Assembly (NCBI GenBank): GCA_910580235.1
Contig: CAJTVU010000004.1
Span: forward strand, 62,001-126,000
Direction of reading: 5' to 3'
DNA: 64,000 bases
DNA from: an uncultured Dorea sp.
GTDB taxonomy: Bacteria > Bacillota > Clostridia > Lachnospirales > Lachnospiraceae
Within the stretch, counting starts at the first letter, position 1. The number at the start of each line of letters is the position of its first letter. Below, one piece after another: positions 8,461 through 17,132 of this stretch. Both the position numbers and the translations under genes were made by a program. A model generated the notes under the pieces. It had not been told where the DNA came from, ran no database searches, and saw only the letters and a list, made by a program, of their open reading frames with translations.

Positions 8461-8896
8461 CAGAATCCAGGATGATCGTGAATGGCCCGTCGTTTGTGAG
8501 GCTTACTTTCATGTCCGCCCCGAACTGTCCTCGTTCTACGACTCCTACCTGCTCTTTGCACTTGCTGATAATGTACTCGTACATATCTGACGCCATGTCC
8601 GGCGCCCCCGCTCCGATGAAGCTGGGGCGGTTCCCTTTCTTGCAGTTGGCGTATAAGGTAAACTGGGAGATGAGAAGCAGCTCTCCGCCTACCGCGTCTA
8701 AGGACAGGTTCGTCTTCCCTTGTGCGTCCTCAAAAATGCGAAGCCCCAGCATCTTCTTCACCATCTTGTCTGCAATTTCTTTCGTGTCGGAATCCGATAC
8801 CCCGATCAGTACAAGGAATCCCTTCCCAATCTTACCCAGGCTTTCACCGTCCACTTTCACTTCACTTTCTGAAACTCTCTGTATCACGAATCTCAT
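8441..8896 (-). CDS. dtd: D-aminoacyl-tRNA deacylase
   Basis: The 151-residue Dtd removes D-amino acids wrongly attached to tRNA, a cytosolic proofreading step. The N-terminus MRFVIQRVSESEV, the SQFTLYANCKKGNRPSF motif and the late cross-subunit motif, read here as NDGPFTIILDS (usually NxGPxT), are all family marks. The start at 8896 follows GAGGAGG. The stop lies within a palindromic repeat, so the final five residues come from repeat sequence. The gene overlaps the upstream transporter stop by four bases. Confidence 0.95.
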   Translation of the reverse strand: MRFVIQRVSESEVKVDGESLGKIGKGFLVLIGVSDSDTKEIADKMVKKMLGLRIFEDAQGKTNLSLDAVGGELLLISQFTLYANCKKGNRPSFIGAGAPDMASDMYEYIISKCKEQVGVVERGQFGADMKVSLTNDGPFTIILDSDELGTG

Positions 8897-9774
8897 CTTG
8901 CTTCCTCCTCTCTTCCTGGCATCTGCGCCAGTATGATCGCTCCAAACATCAATATGCACCCGAATATCTCCCTCGCCGACAGCCGTTCCCCCAGGATGAT
9001 CCAGCCAGCCAGAACGGAAAAGCAAGATTCAAGGCTTAAGATCAAAGATGCGATCGCCGGATTTACATTTTTCTGGCCGACGATCTGTAAAGTATAGGCT
9101 ACCCCACAGGACATCACTCCCGCATACAGAAGAGGCCCATATCCCTCCACCATGCCCTTTATCGTCGGCTCCTCCAGAGCGAACATAAACGGCAGAGACG
9201 CGATCCCGCACACAAAGAACTGGATGCAGGACATCTTCACCCCATCTACCCTTGGGGAGAAATAGTCGATGACCAAAATATGTACCGCGAACACCACCGC
9301 ACATAAAAAGATAATCGTGTCTCCTTTTCCGACGGAGAACCCTTCCGTAATACACAGAAAATACAGTCCTGTAATGGAGAGCGCCACAGCCGCCCACACA
9401 GGAAGCCCGATCCGTTTCTTCAGGAAGATCCCTAACACCGGCACGATAATAATGTAGCACGCCGTCACAAACCCTGCCTTCCCGGCCGTCGTATACTGGA
9501 TCCCGATCTGTTGAAGGCTGCTGGCCACGAACAACAAGAGCCCGCACAAGACCCCTCCCATAAACATCATCCGCCCATCCGACGATGCTGCCGGCTGCCC
9601 GTTCACCTTCCGTAACAAAGCGATACAAGGCAGCAGCGCGATCCCTCCGATCACGCTCCTTACACCGTTAAACGTAAAAGGCCCCAGATAATCCATGCCT
9701 ACGCTTTGAGCCACGAACGCAGTCCCCCATATAAATGCTGTCAGCGCCAGCATAAGCCCATTCTTCAATTTCAC
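8893..9774 (-). CDS. EamA/DMT-family transporter
   Basis: This 293-residue integral membrane protein has about ten predicted helices in two EamA repeats. The first opens with LALTAFIWGTAFVAQSVGM and the second at about residue 150 with the IIFLCAVVFAVHILVIDYFS segment. It probably exports a metabolite, possibly an amino acid, but the substrate is unknown. The start is GTG, preceded by AGAGGTG at 7 bases. ATGA overlap couples it to dtd. Confidence 0.88.
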   Translation of the reverse strand: MKLKNGLMLALTAFIWGTAFVAQSVGMDYLGPFTFNGVRSVIGGIALLPCIALLRKVNGQPAASSDGRMMFMGGVLCGLLLFVASSLQQIGIQYTTAGKAGFVTACYIIIVPVLGIFLKKRIGLPVWAAVALSITGLYFLCITEGFSVGKGDTIIFLCAVVFAVHILVIDYFSPRVDGVKMSCIQFFVCGIASLPFMFALEEPTIKGMVEGYGPLLYAGVMSCGVAYTLQIVGQKNVNPAIASLILSLESCFSVLAGWIILGERLSAREIFGCILMFGAIILAQMPGREEEAR

Positions 9775-9890
9775 TTCACAACACCTCTTACCGACGCTAT
9801 TTTTTGCACAACATTCGTATTATAGCACATTTTTCTTCCAAGGTGTATAATAAATATCATCTAAGGGACACTTTATAAAGGAGGGGGATT

Positions 9891-10520
9891 ATGGACAGAC
9901 AGAGAAGATTCTTTTTAGCCTGCGGCATACTGATGCTGTCAAGTGAGATATGGAAGCAATGGCTTCTGGCCTTCCTTCTGGGAGGCGGCCGTTATAACTG
10001 GTGGTACTTCCCTTTCCAGCTGTGCAGCATCCCTATGTACCTCTGCCTGTTCATCGGTCTTTCCCCTTCCGGGAAATATACTCCCACATGTCTTACATTT
10101 CTGATGGACTACGGGCTCCTGGCCGGCGTCTTCACCTTCTTCGACACGACCGGGCTACATTACAGCTACGCCCCTCTCACCGTACATTCTTACCTGTGGC
10201 ATGTCCTGCTCATCTTTCTTGGGGTATGCGCGGGGCTTGGGAAAAACGCAGATTACACTCCTTCCGGCTACAAAAAAAGCGCCTGCCTCTACCTGGCCTG
10301 CGCTTTCATCGCCACCCTCTGCAACCTTGCCTTCCACCCTCTTGGCAATATTAATATGTTCTACATCAGCCCCTATTATGCTATGAAGCAGAAAGTCTTC
10401 CTGCACATTGCCGCCGCCCTGGGAGACGGCCCGGCGATCGCCCTATATATCCTCTCCGTTATGGCCGGCGCATGGCTTATACACCAGCTCTGGAGCCTGC
10501 TGTCCAGACGGCGCTCCTAG
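9891..10520 (+). CDS. YwaF-like integral membrane protein (TIGR02206 type)
   Basis: This 209-residue protein has about six membrane helices and the typical early segment GRYNWWYFPFQLCSIPMYLCL. This pattern is seen in the YwaF family of Firmicutes, whose function is unknown. A strong AAAGGAGGGGG site precedes the ATG. Its last 44 bases overlap the 3' end of the convergent MATE gene. There is no clear clue to its role. Confidence 0.7.
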   Translation: MDRQRRFFLACGILMLSSEIWKQWLLAFLLGGGRYNWWYFPFQLCSIPMYLCLFIGLSPSGKYTPTCLTFLMDYGLLAGVFTFFDTTGLHYSYAPLTVHSYLWHVLLIFLGVCAGLGKNADYTPSGYKKSACLYLACAFIATLCNLAFHPLGNINMFYISPYYAMKQKVFLHIAAALGDGPAIALYILSVMAGAWLIHQLWSLLSRRRS

Positions 10521-11835
10521 ACATGGCTCTCTTCTGCCGTCCCCACAAAATGCCGGACAAAGCCAGGCAAAGCAGCTCCGACAAGAGCGCCGCCCACCAT
10601 ATGCCTGCGCCGCCAAAAAGCTTCGTCAGAATAGCCATGCTTATGGCCAGCATGATCAGGCCCCTTCCAAGAGAGATCATAACTGCCGTCCCCGACTTCT
10701 CAATGGCGGTAAAATATCCCGCAAATACAATGTTATATCCTGCCACAAGGAAGGACAGTATGAAAACGCGGAACACACCCACAGAATATGCTGACAATTC
10801 CTCTGAGCCCCCAGAAATAAAAATGCTCACGAGCATTTCTGCTCCAAAATAGCACGCCAACAGCGCCACAGCCGACGCACCTGCAACGGTACACAGCTCA
10901 TACCTCAGGATCCGCCTGCATTTTTCATTCTCTCCCTTTCCATAATAATAACTGATCAGTGGCTGGCTCCCCTGGGCGACGCCCACCATGGACATGACCA
11001 CGATGGCGTTGACATACGCGATCACAGAGTAGCTAACAAGCGCCTCTTCCGCAAGGAAGCGGATGATCGCCTGATTGAACACAAATGTAATAATGCCCGC
11101 CGACAGCTCTGTAATCCCTGAAGGGAAGCCATTCCGCACTTCCCGCAGGAGAAGCCCCGGTGAGAACCGGAACTTGCAGAATTTGATCGTCCCCTTCTTT
11201 CCAAGAAAATGCTTCAGATAAAAAAGGATCACTACCACCTGTGAGATTGCCGTAGCGATAGCGGCTCCAAACACTCCCTTGTGCAGCGCCATCACAAATA
11301 CATAGTCAAGAATGCAGTTCAGCACGACCCCGATGCTCACAATGACCGTCGCAAGCGCAGGGTAGCCGTCCGTGCTGACCAGTATCTCAAAAGAATAAGA
11401 CAAGATAAAGAACACTGCAAAAGGCGCAAGAGTCCCTATATATTCTTTCGCATAAGGAAGAAGGCTCTCGGTCGCCCCCAGGAAGCGGCAGAGCTCTTCC
11501 AGCCAGATAAGCGCCGCCGCTGTAAGGATAAGGGACAAAGCCACAAGCGCCGCCATATTCTGGGAGAATACTTCCTTTGCCTTCTCCACCTTCTTCTCGC
11601 CAAAGAGAAGGGCGACGATCGTCGACGTCCCTACTGCAAATGTGAGCGACAGTGCGAACATGCCTGTAACAAAAGGGGATGACACATTCACTGCCGCAAG
11701 CGCCGTCTCCGACACTCCTCTTGCTACGAACATGGCGTCTACCATCGTGTATAGCGCAAACACCCACTGCGCCGCCACAGCGGGCAGGATAAATCGAAAG
11801 AAGTCTCGTTTCAGGGATTTTCCTTCCAGTCTCAT
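10477..11835 (-). CDS. MATE-family efflux transporter
   Basis: This protein of about 452 residues has twelve predicted helices and the MATE opening PAVAAQWVFALYTMVDAMFVARGVSETALAAVN. It is a cation-coupled multidrug or metabolite exporter of the NorM/MepA kind. The start is uncertain. ATG at 11835 gives the family-like N-terminus MRLEGKSLKRDFF. A TTG at 11871 and a GTG at 11844 are in frame, with AGAAGGA lying between them. The gene ends inside the convergent YwaF-like gene. Confidence 0.9.
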   Translation of the reverse strand: MRLEGKSLKRDFFRFILPAVAAQWVFALYTMVDAMFVARGVSETALAAVNVSSPFVTGMFALSLTFAVGTSTIVALLFGEKKVEKAKEVFSQNMAALVALSLILTAAALIWLEELCRFLGATESLLPYAKEYIGTLAPFAVFFILSYSFEILVSTDGYPALATVIVSIGVVLNCILDYVFVMALHKGVFGAAIATAISQVVVILFYLKHFLGKKGTIKFCKFRFSPGLLLREVRNGFPSGITELSAGIITFVFNQAIIRFLAEEALVSYSVIAYVNAIVVMSMVGVAQGSQPLISYYYGKGENEKCRRILRYELCTVAGASAVALLACYFGAEMLVSIFISGGSEELSAYSVGVFRVFILSFLVAGYNIVFAGYFTAIEKSGTAVMISLGRGLIMLAISMAILTKLFGGAGIWWAALLSELLCLALSGILWGRQKRAMSRSAVWTAGSRAGV

Positions 11836-11879
11836 ATAGCTCACCATTTCCTTCTCGTTTCTTCTTTCCAAATTTTAAA

Positions 11880-11898
11880 CCCTGGTATAATACCAGGG
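11880..11898. repeat. 19-bp palindrome CCCTGGTATAATACCAGGG
   Basis: A perfect palindrome (9-bp arms, one central base) lies just upstream of the MATE gene, followed by TCAAGAAG. The arm CCCTGGTAT is also the end sequence of the element at 40-268. It may therefore be two abutting ends of that family. A contained TATAAT-like string makes an operator or promoter reading possible as well. Confidence 0.5.
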
Positions 11899-11926
11899 TC
11901 AAGAAGTTTTTATTTAATTTCTGCCT

Positions 11927-12724
11927 TTAACTTTTGCCTTTCTTTTTCAGATACTCCTTCAATTCTGCAATCTGCTTCTCATACTTGCCAGAGCGCATCC
12001 TGGGGAATGCCTCGAAGATCCTGCGGCCTGTCCCGGCCTGGCTCTCCAGCATCTCTTCGTACTTGCCCCGCAGCTCTTCCGCCTTCTCCTTAAGCTGCTC
12101 CCGCTTCTCCATGCCTGCCATCATATTCTGATAAATATTCTCTCCCAGCTGGTCAGACAGATCATGTAGCTCTTCTGCGATCTCCCGCATATGATCAAGC
12201 CGATGGTTCAGCTTCAGTATCCCTGAAGCCGTCACATAAGTATCTGCGGCCAGAGCGGCGCACAGGACAGTAAGGAAGGCCGACCCCAGCCACACAGGGA
12301 TCAAAAGGGCCGCCTTATAGAGCGCCGGATGGATCCCTTTGACGATCAGCACGCAGGCCGCTCCCCACAGAAGAGAGAACGGGACGCATATGTAGCCCTG
12401 TATGTTCAGAGGCCTGTCAGAATAGTCCCACCATTTATGGTGGAAGATCTTCTCCAGCAGAAGCCCCGTCGCCCACTCTAGAGCAGTGACGAGCAGCGCA
12501 GAGACCACATACAGCACGGCCAGATTGCCCGCATAAGGCTCCAGCGCGATTATGACGACTGTGACCCCGATCCCATAAATAGGGCAGATAGGCCCGTTCA
12601 GGAAGCCTCTGTTCACGAACCGCTTTTCCTGCGTCGCCGCAAATGCGACTTCCGCGCACCACCCAAGAAATCCATATATGAAAAAGCTAAGCAGCATATC
12701 GTACAATAATCTCAGATTCCCCAT
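11927..12724 (-). CDS. CmpB-type putative ABC transporter membrane protein
   Basis: This 265-residue protein has about five membrane helices in residues 5-165, then a charged coiled-coil tail of about 100 residues. The opening FFIYGFLGWCAEV and VNRGFLNGPICPIYGIG are hallmarks of the family called putative ABC-transporter type IV (CmpB). The family is common in Clostridia and the function is not established. No ATPase gene is adjacent. The upstream cyclase-family gene is 35 bp away, so co-transcription is possible. Confidence 0.75.
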   Translation of the reverse strand: MGNLRLLYDMLLSFFIYGFLGWCAEVAFAATQEKRFVNRGFLNGPICPIYGIGVTVVIIALEPYAGNLAVLYVVSALLVTALEWATGLLLEKIFHHKWWDYSDRPLNIQGYICVPFSLLWGAACVLIVKGIHPALYKAALLIPVWLGSAFLTVLCAALAADTYVTASGILKLNHRLDHMREIAEELHDLSDQLGENIYQNMMAGMEKREQLKEKAEELRGKYEEMLESQAGTGRRIFEAFPRMRSGKYEKQIAELKEYLKKKGKS

Positions 12725-12759
12725 CCCTTTCCTTCTTCAATCTGTCTCGAATGCGCGCG

Positions 12760-13512
12760 CTACTCTGTGATCGCCCACACGCGCACCGGCAGCCCGGTCG
12801 CGCCTTCGATACGAAGGAATGCTGCGATTACGATCGCCCCTGCCGCCGGAACCTGATCGAGATTGCACATCACTTCCACCTGCAGCTTGCCCTTGTCAAG
12901 GACATACCGCTCGCAGGCTAAGTCTCCCGCCTTAACCGCCAGCTCGGAAGCGTCCGTATCCAGCGTCTCGTGCCCGTTGGCCGCCGCATTCCTCGTCTCA
13001 TATATGTATTTCAGCGCTTCCATGGACCATCCAGGCGTATGCTCCCCACCCTCCGCATCATAATTACAGATAGCGTCCATATCCGGCCACCGCTTCGACC
13101 AGTCTGTCCGAAGAGCAACGAAAGCGCCGTCCGGGATATCCCCGTATTTGGCCTCATAAGCCTTAATATCATCCACAGTCACTGCGTAATGCACATCCTC
13201 TTTTACCTTGTCGGACACATCGATTACCACCAGCGGGTACATCATGTCACGCGCTCCGTATTCCTCCGAGAGCTCCCGCCCCTTCACAAAATGCCCCGGG
13301 AAGTCAATGTGCGTCCCGAACTGCCCCGGGAACTTAAACGTCTGGATAAGGCACTCCAGCATCTCATTGCCCCAGTCATACACTGTCTTTGACAATTCCA
13401 CAGACCCGTCCGGGATCCCTCCCCAGTAAGGGCTTTCATTGTTCAACGGATGAGACAGCTCTACCCACTTGCAAGATTTAAGCCTCTTTAGATCTTCCCA
13501 TAATTGATACAT
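12760..13512 (-). CDS. Cyclase-family metal hydrolase (kynurenine formamidase-like)
   Basis: This 250-residue protein has the metal-binding motif GTHIDFPGHF typical of the cyclase/KynB family (PF04199), which hydrolyses amides or cyclic substrates. The start at 13512 follows AAAGGAGG by 7 bases; an in-frame ATG 8 codons earlier has no such site. The region W-x-x-R (about residues 118-122) and the C-terminal AFLRIEGATGLPVRVWA are also family-like. The natural substrate cannot be inferred. The upstream 700 bp hold only repeats. Confidence 0.82.
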   Translation of the reverse strand: MYQLWEDLKRLKSCKWVELSHPLNNESPYWGGIPDGSVELSKTVYDWGNEMLECLIQTFKFPGQFGTHIDFPGHFVKGRELSEEYGARDMMYPLVVIDVSDKVKEDVHYAVTVDDIKAYEAKYGDIPDGAFVALRTDWSKRWPDMDAICNYDAEGGEHTPGWSMEALKYIYETRNAAANGHETLDTDASELAVKAGDLACERYVLDKGKLQVEVMCNLDQVPAAGAIVIAAFLRIEGATGLPVRVWAITE

Positions 13513-13713
13513 CGTTCGTCCTCCTTTAATGGCCATAGATTACCCTCCATATACAAAGGGCCTGTCTCCATTTTAACACAAAAATCCCTAAAAACAAACC
13601 GACAATAGCACTATCGCCCTTATCTGTTACTGTACAATTGTATTCTCACAAAAAGTAGATTATAATTATGATACCCTGATGTTGGAGCCAACACAAAATT
13701 TTCAATACTGCAT

Positions 13714-13950
13714 TGGTAAATTGCAGAAATTATATTCTTCTTTGTTCCAGGTTACGAGCCTAAGAGCTTCTAAATGTTCTGGCAAAAGAGCATGGATATG
13801 GACGTAACCGCCCTCTATGCGCCGTCCATGGCGCAGATCGGGCTTTCCGTCGGCGTCCGTGCCGCCGGATTACTGAGTATCGGCAGAACATTAAGATGCT
13901 CTAAGGCTCTCCACAGTCACAAATCAAAATACAATTTCTGCGATTTGCCA
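13714..13950 (+). repeat. Self-complementary repeat element, copy D1
   Basis: The ends at 13714-13744 and 13920-13950 are inverted repeats (25 of 31 pair, plus G-T pairs). Inside is a second stem, CTAAATGTTCTG (13770s) against CAGAACATTAAG (about 13884), and a hairpin in which ATGGACG pairs with CGTCCAT. The same arrangement occurs at 51424-51659 with different arm sequences that still pair. Weaker similarity extends about 20 bp outside both ends. Short open frames inside are not conserved as protein. It lies 50 bp from another element at 14000, and nothing else is seen from 13513 to 13713. Confidence 0.75.
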
Positions 13951-13999
13951 AGCGTTATTAAAAAAGCCTGCATTGCATATTATCTGTTTATACAGGCGC

Positions 14000-14276
14000 T
14001 ACCCTCAGTTTACAAGGGCACACACGCCTCAAAACGGGATAATTCCGCTATTTTCTGCGTTATCCTCAATCGGCGTACATCCAGTACGCCTTAATCGTCT
14101 GCCTGGAAAATAGCGGAATTATCTCCGTTTGAGGTCAAAGAGTCATACAGAGATAAATTTTGTGGCCTGCAAGGCGCTTGAACGACGCGTACAGGGCGTA
14201 CGCGGAGCGAAAGCAACGAAGCAGGACGCAAAATTTACTCTGTACTGACCGTGTGTGCCCTTGCAAACTGAGGGTA
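14000..14276. mobile_element. 277-bp MITE-like element folding as a three-way junction (B1)
   Basis: Terminal inverted repeats 14000-14026 and 14250-14276 match at 26 of 27 positions and begin with TACCCTCAGTTTACAAGGG. Immediately inside, arm 1 (14027-14055 with 14106-14134) is capped by GGCGTAC/GTACGCC (14072-14078, 14084-14090). Arm 2 (14142-14170 with 14221-14249) is capped by GCGTAC/GTACGC. The three stems abut with almost no unpaired bases. TA flanks both ends and may be a target duplication. The right end is 2 bases from the AAAGGAGG of the flavodoxin-like gene, so the element occupies that gene's leader. Confidence 0.85.
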
Positions 14277-14291
14277 AAGGAGGAAAAAACA

Positions 14292-14921
14292 TTGTCAAAA
14301 GTAATCTTACTGAACGGAAGCCCGCATGAAAAGGGCTGCACGTGGGCGGCTCTGGATGAGATGATCCAGGTATTCGAGAAAGCGGGCGTAGAGACCGAGC
14401 TGATCCATGTCGGGAACAAGGATATCCGGGGATGTATCGCCTGCGGTTATTGTAAAAAGAATGGGAAATGTGTGTTTAATGACGATCTGGTGAATGCGGT
14501 CGCTCCCAAATTCGAGGAAGCGCACGGGCTGGTCGTAGGAAGCCCCGTATACTACAGCTCACCGAACGGAACGATCCTTTCTTTTATGGACAGGCTTTTC
14601 TACAGTACACATTATTCAAAGCATATGAAAGTAGGCGCGTCTGTCGTAAGCTGCAGGCGCGGCGGGAATACTGCGACTTTCGACGTGCTGAACAAGTATT
14701 TTACGATCAGCGGCATGCCCGTGGCGTCCAGCTCCTACTGGAACCAGGTCCACGGCTTTACGGCGGAAGATGTGAAAAAAGATCTGGAGGGGCTCCAGAC
14801 AATGCGGAACCTTGCACGGAATATGGCATTTATGATAAAAGCCTTCTCCAATGCAAAAGAAAAATATGGGCTCCCAGAAGTAGAACGCGGCTGCCGCACC
14901 AGCTTCCATGATGGAAAATAA
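14292..14921 (+). CDS. Flavodoxin-like NAD(P)H-dependent FMN reductase
   Basis: This 209-residue protein opens as SKVILLNGSPHEKGCTWAAL, the FMN-phosphate loop of the flavodoxin-fold reductases. It also has the CIACGYC motif at about 53-59 and VVGSPVYYSSPNG at about 86-98. Such enzymes reduce quinones, nitro or azo compounds, or Fe-S linked partners. The start is TTG at 14292, set by AAAGGAGG 8 bases before. Upstream reading frame is repeat sequence. The gene has no free leader apart from the 277-bp element, which may carry its promoter. Confidence 0.85.
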   Translation: MSKVILLNGSPHEKGCTWAALDEMIQVFEKAGVETELIHVGNKDIRGCIACGYCKKNGKCVFNDDLVNAVAPKFEEAHGLVVGSPVYYSSPNGTILSFMDRLFYSTHYSKHMKVGASVVSCRRGGNTATFDVLNKYFTISGMPVASSSYWNQVHGFTAEDVKKDLEGLQTMRNLARNMAFMIKAFSNAKEKYGLPEVERGCRTSFHDGK

Positions 14922-14960
14922 AAAAATCTGCCGGACCGGGGCTCTCCGCCCCTTCCCGGC
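14921..14960 (-). terminator. Rho-independent terminator of the yesMN-HD operon
   Basis: Reading the minus strand from the HD gene, GCCGG...CCGGC (14930-14960) with an inner GGGGC/GCCCC stem is followed by a T-rich run (ATTTTTTTATTTT) across 14921-14929. On the plus strand there is no T run after the stem, so the terminator mainly serves the leftward operon. Confidence 0.65.
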
Positions 14961-14969
14961 AAAAGGCTT

Positions 14970-15569
14970 TCAGCGAAAGCTGTTCTCTACGACGCCCGGG
15001 AGCAGCTCATACACAGAACAGCCGATCTCCTGTTCAAAAAATGCCTTTATGTCCAGTATCTTCTTCCACCTGTCTATCATTGACGGATGAAAGCCATACC
15101 GGATCGTCACGTCTACAAGCCTCTTCTCCAGAAGGCAGAATCCTGTAGGCAGCGCCAGCGCATCACACAGCTGCACTAAGCGGTCGTAATCGTCATAGAC
15201 TGCATTTTCAACAAACTCTTTCATAAACAGATACTCTTTCTCGCTCACGTCGAACTTGCCGATAGAAGTCCCGATATCCTGTATCATAAACGCATGGGAG
15301 ATGCATATCTGCCCTGCTTTCTCCCAGCCGCGCTCCACGCAGTAGCGATAGCCGCTAATCAGATGCTTCTCTGAGCAGACGCCCACATAACGCCCCACAT
15401 CGTGCAAAAGCCCGAATATATAAGCCTGATCGGCCGATAAATGCCCGCAGCGCCCTGCAATATTCTCACAGGCTTTCGCCACATATCGTGAATGATCCAC
15501 CCACTCTCCCGGATTAGATTCCGACGCTTCCCTAAGCGCCCGCTCTGCTGTCTGTCTGTTCAGCTCCAT
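14970..15569 (-). CDS. HD-domain phosphohydrolase
   Basis: This 199-residue protein has the HD metal-binding pattern: His in WVDHSRYVAKACENIA (about 25) and the LLHDVGRYVG doublet at about 54-57. The family hydrolyses phosphomonoesters or nucleotides. Its ATG follows the yesN stop by two bases (TGAAAATG) with AGGAGG inside yesN, so it is translationally coupled to the two-component system. It may have a signalling or metabolic role in the same glycan response. The substrate is unknown. Confidence 0.82.
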   Translation of the reverse strand: MELNRQTAERALREASESNPGEWVDHSRYVAKACENIAGRCGHLSADQAYIFGLLHDVGRYVGVCSEKHLISGYRYCVERGWEKAGQICISHAFMIQDIGTSIGKFDVSEKEYLFMKEFVENAVYDDYDRLVQLCDALALPTGFCLLEKRLVDVTIRYGFHPSMIDRWKKILDIKAFFEQEIGCSVYELLPGVVENSFR

Positions 15570-15571
15570 TT

Positions 15572-17128
15572 TCACTCCTCCTGACTTAGCGCTTCCCCCT
15601 CTTTGCAGCATACGGCAATGTGTTCCCTGTACTCCCGCGGCGTCATGCCGGTATACTGTTTGAAGACTTTACTGAAATACCGCGGATTGTCATAGCCTAC
15701 TATAGCACAGATATCAATAATCTTGCGGTTGGAGCTGCCCAGCAGCTCCTTTACCTTCTCCATGCGGATCTGCGTCAAGTATTCTATGAAATTTGTCCCT
15801 GTCTTCTCTTTAAAGAGACGGCTTAAATAATTCGGATGCAAAAAAAACTGTTCCGCCAGTGAGTTTAAAGTGATATTCTCACCATAATGCTGACGGATAA
15901 AAAGCTGGATCTCATAAATAGCGCCTTTACCAAGCTGCTGCGCGTCAGACTGATCCAGAAGCTCTACAAGCCACTGTAAATATTCTAAGATACATTCTGC
16001 AGTGGACTGGCAATCCTGACAGAGCAGCAGATTCCCAAGATTTTTATTCAAAGATTCGTGAAAATCCAGCTTCACGGAAGCAAGCCCCTGGAGATAGCCA
16101 TTCAGCTCAATCAGAAAACGGATGCAGGAGGTCTGATATTGTATGACGGTCTGTGTCCTGTTCTGCATTAAAGCGCGCTCCATAAGTGGAAGGATGCCGG
16201 GTCGGGTCTCGGGATCGCTTAATTGCTTCAGCAGATCCGGCAGGAGCTCCTGCATAGTCAGGCTGTCATGTCCGAACAGAGATTCAATCTTTTTATAATA
16301 AATGACGCCTTTCTTGTTTCCGGCCAGAAGATAGCGCAGAGCATCCCCGGCTTCCTTCCACCCTTCGTGCAGCATGGCGGCGCCTTTCTTCATTTCGCAT
16401 ACGCCGCATGTCCACTCTGAGAACTCCGGGCAGAGCTGCTCTAAAATCGTAATCATGGAATCAAAAGCGCTTTCAGATTCACACGGGATCACAACGAACA
16501 GGGAAAAGACTTCATCATCCAGCACAATGGCGTCGGGAGACAGCTGCAAAAGTTTTTCCTGAATCATACTTTTTTTCTGCAAGATATCTTCTTCGCTGAG
16601 AGCCCGGTCTGTCAGCGACATGGAAAGCCCGCACCAGCTTTGGGGAAAAGGCAGCATGTATTTTTCCGTGTCTATCTGAGAATATCCCCTGGCAGCCGAC
16701 AGGAGAAGCGCCTGCATTCTGTTGGCATGAATGTGGATCTCCTGCTTCTGCTGCTCAAACTCCTCGTACAGACGTGCCAGCAGCGATGTTATCTGGCTCA
16801 GGCTGACAGGCTTTGTAAGATAATCCACCGCTCCCCGTCGGATCGCCTCCTGTGCATAAGAAAAATCTGAATGGCCGCTTAAGATCACAGATTTGACTTC
16901 AGGATATTCCTTCTGCAGGATCTTCAGCAAATCCAGGCCTGTCCTTCCGGGCATACGGATATCCATGAAGGCCACGTCTATATGAGCCTGCTGCATGACA
17001 GCCAGCGCGGCGTCTACGCTACAGGCGGTCCCGGCCACTTCAAAGCCTTGCTCTTCCCAGTTTACAAACCGGGCAAGCCCTCTACATACAATTTCTTCAT
17101 CATCTACGATCAGAGTCTGGTACAACAT
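15572..17128 (-). CDS. YesN-type response regulator (REC + AraC HTH)
   Basis: This 518-residue regulator has an N-terminal receiver domain with phospho-acceptor Asp 56 (AFMDIRMPG) and conserved Lys in YLTKPVS. It has a central helical region of about 270 residues and a C-terminal AraC DNA-binding domain (NSLAEQFFLHPNYLSRLFKEKTGTNFIEYL, then IVGYDNPRYFSKVFKQYTGMTPREYR). The start MLYQTLIVDDE follows GGAG at about 9 bases and lies 4 bp past the yesM stop. It probably activates the adjacent transporter and glycosidase genes on receiving phosphate from the kinase. Confidence 0.93.
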   Translation of the reverse strand: MLYQTLIVDDEEIVCRGLARFVNWEEQGFEVAGTACSVDAALAVMQQAHIDVAFMDIRMPGRTGLDLLKILQKEYPEVKSVILSGHSDFSYAQEAIRRGAVDYLTKPVSLSQITSLLARLYEEFEQQKQEIHIHANRMQALLLSAARGYSQIDTEKYMLPFPQSWCGLSMSLTDRALSEEDILQKKSMIQEKLLQLSPDAIVLDDEVFSLFVVIPCESESAFDSMITILEQLCPEFSEWTCGVCEMKKGAAMLHEGWKEAGDALRYLLAGNKKGVIYYKKIESLFGHDSLTMQELLPDLLKQLSDPETRPGILPLMERALMQNRTQTVIQYQTSCIRFLIELNGYLQGLASVKLDFHESLNKNLGNLLLCQDCQSTAECILEYLQWLVELLDQSDAQQLGKGAIYEIQLFIRQHYGENITLNSLAEQFFLHPNYLSRLFKEKTGTNFIEYLTQIRMEKVKELLGSSNRKIIDICAIVGYDNPRYFSKVFKQYTGMTPREYREHIAVCCKEGEALSQEE

Positions 17129-17132
17129 AAGA

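Noticed and set aside
13774..14094. Open frame of 106 codons between the cyclase and flavodoxin genes
   Set aside because: It lies across elements D1 and B1. The part resembling a frame in D2 follows repeat identity, not protein conservation, and there is no ribosome site.
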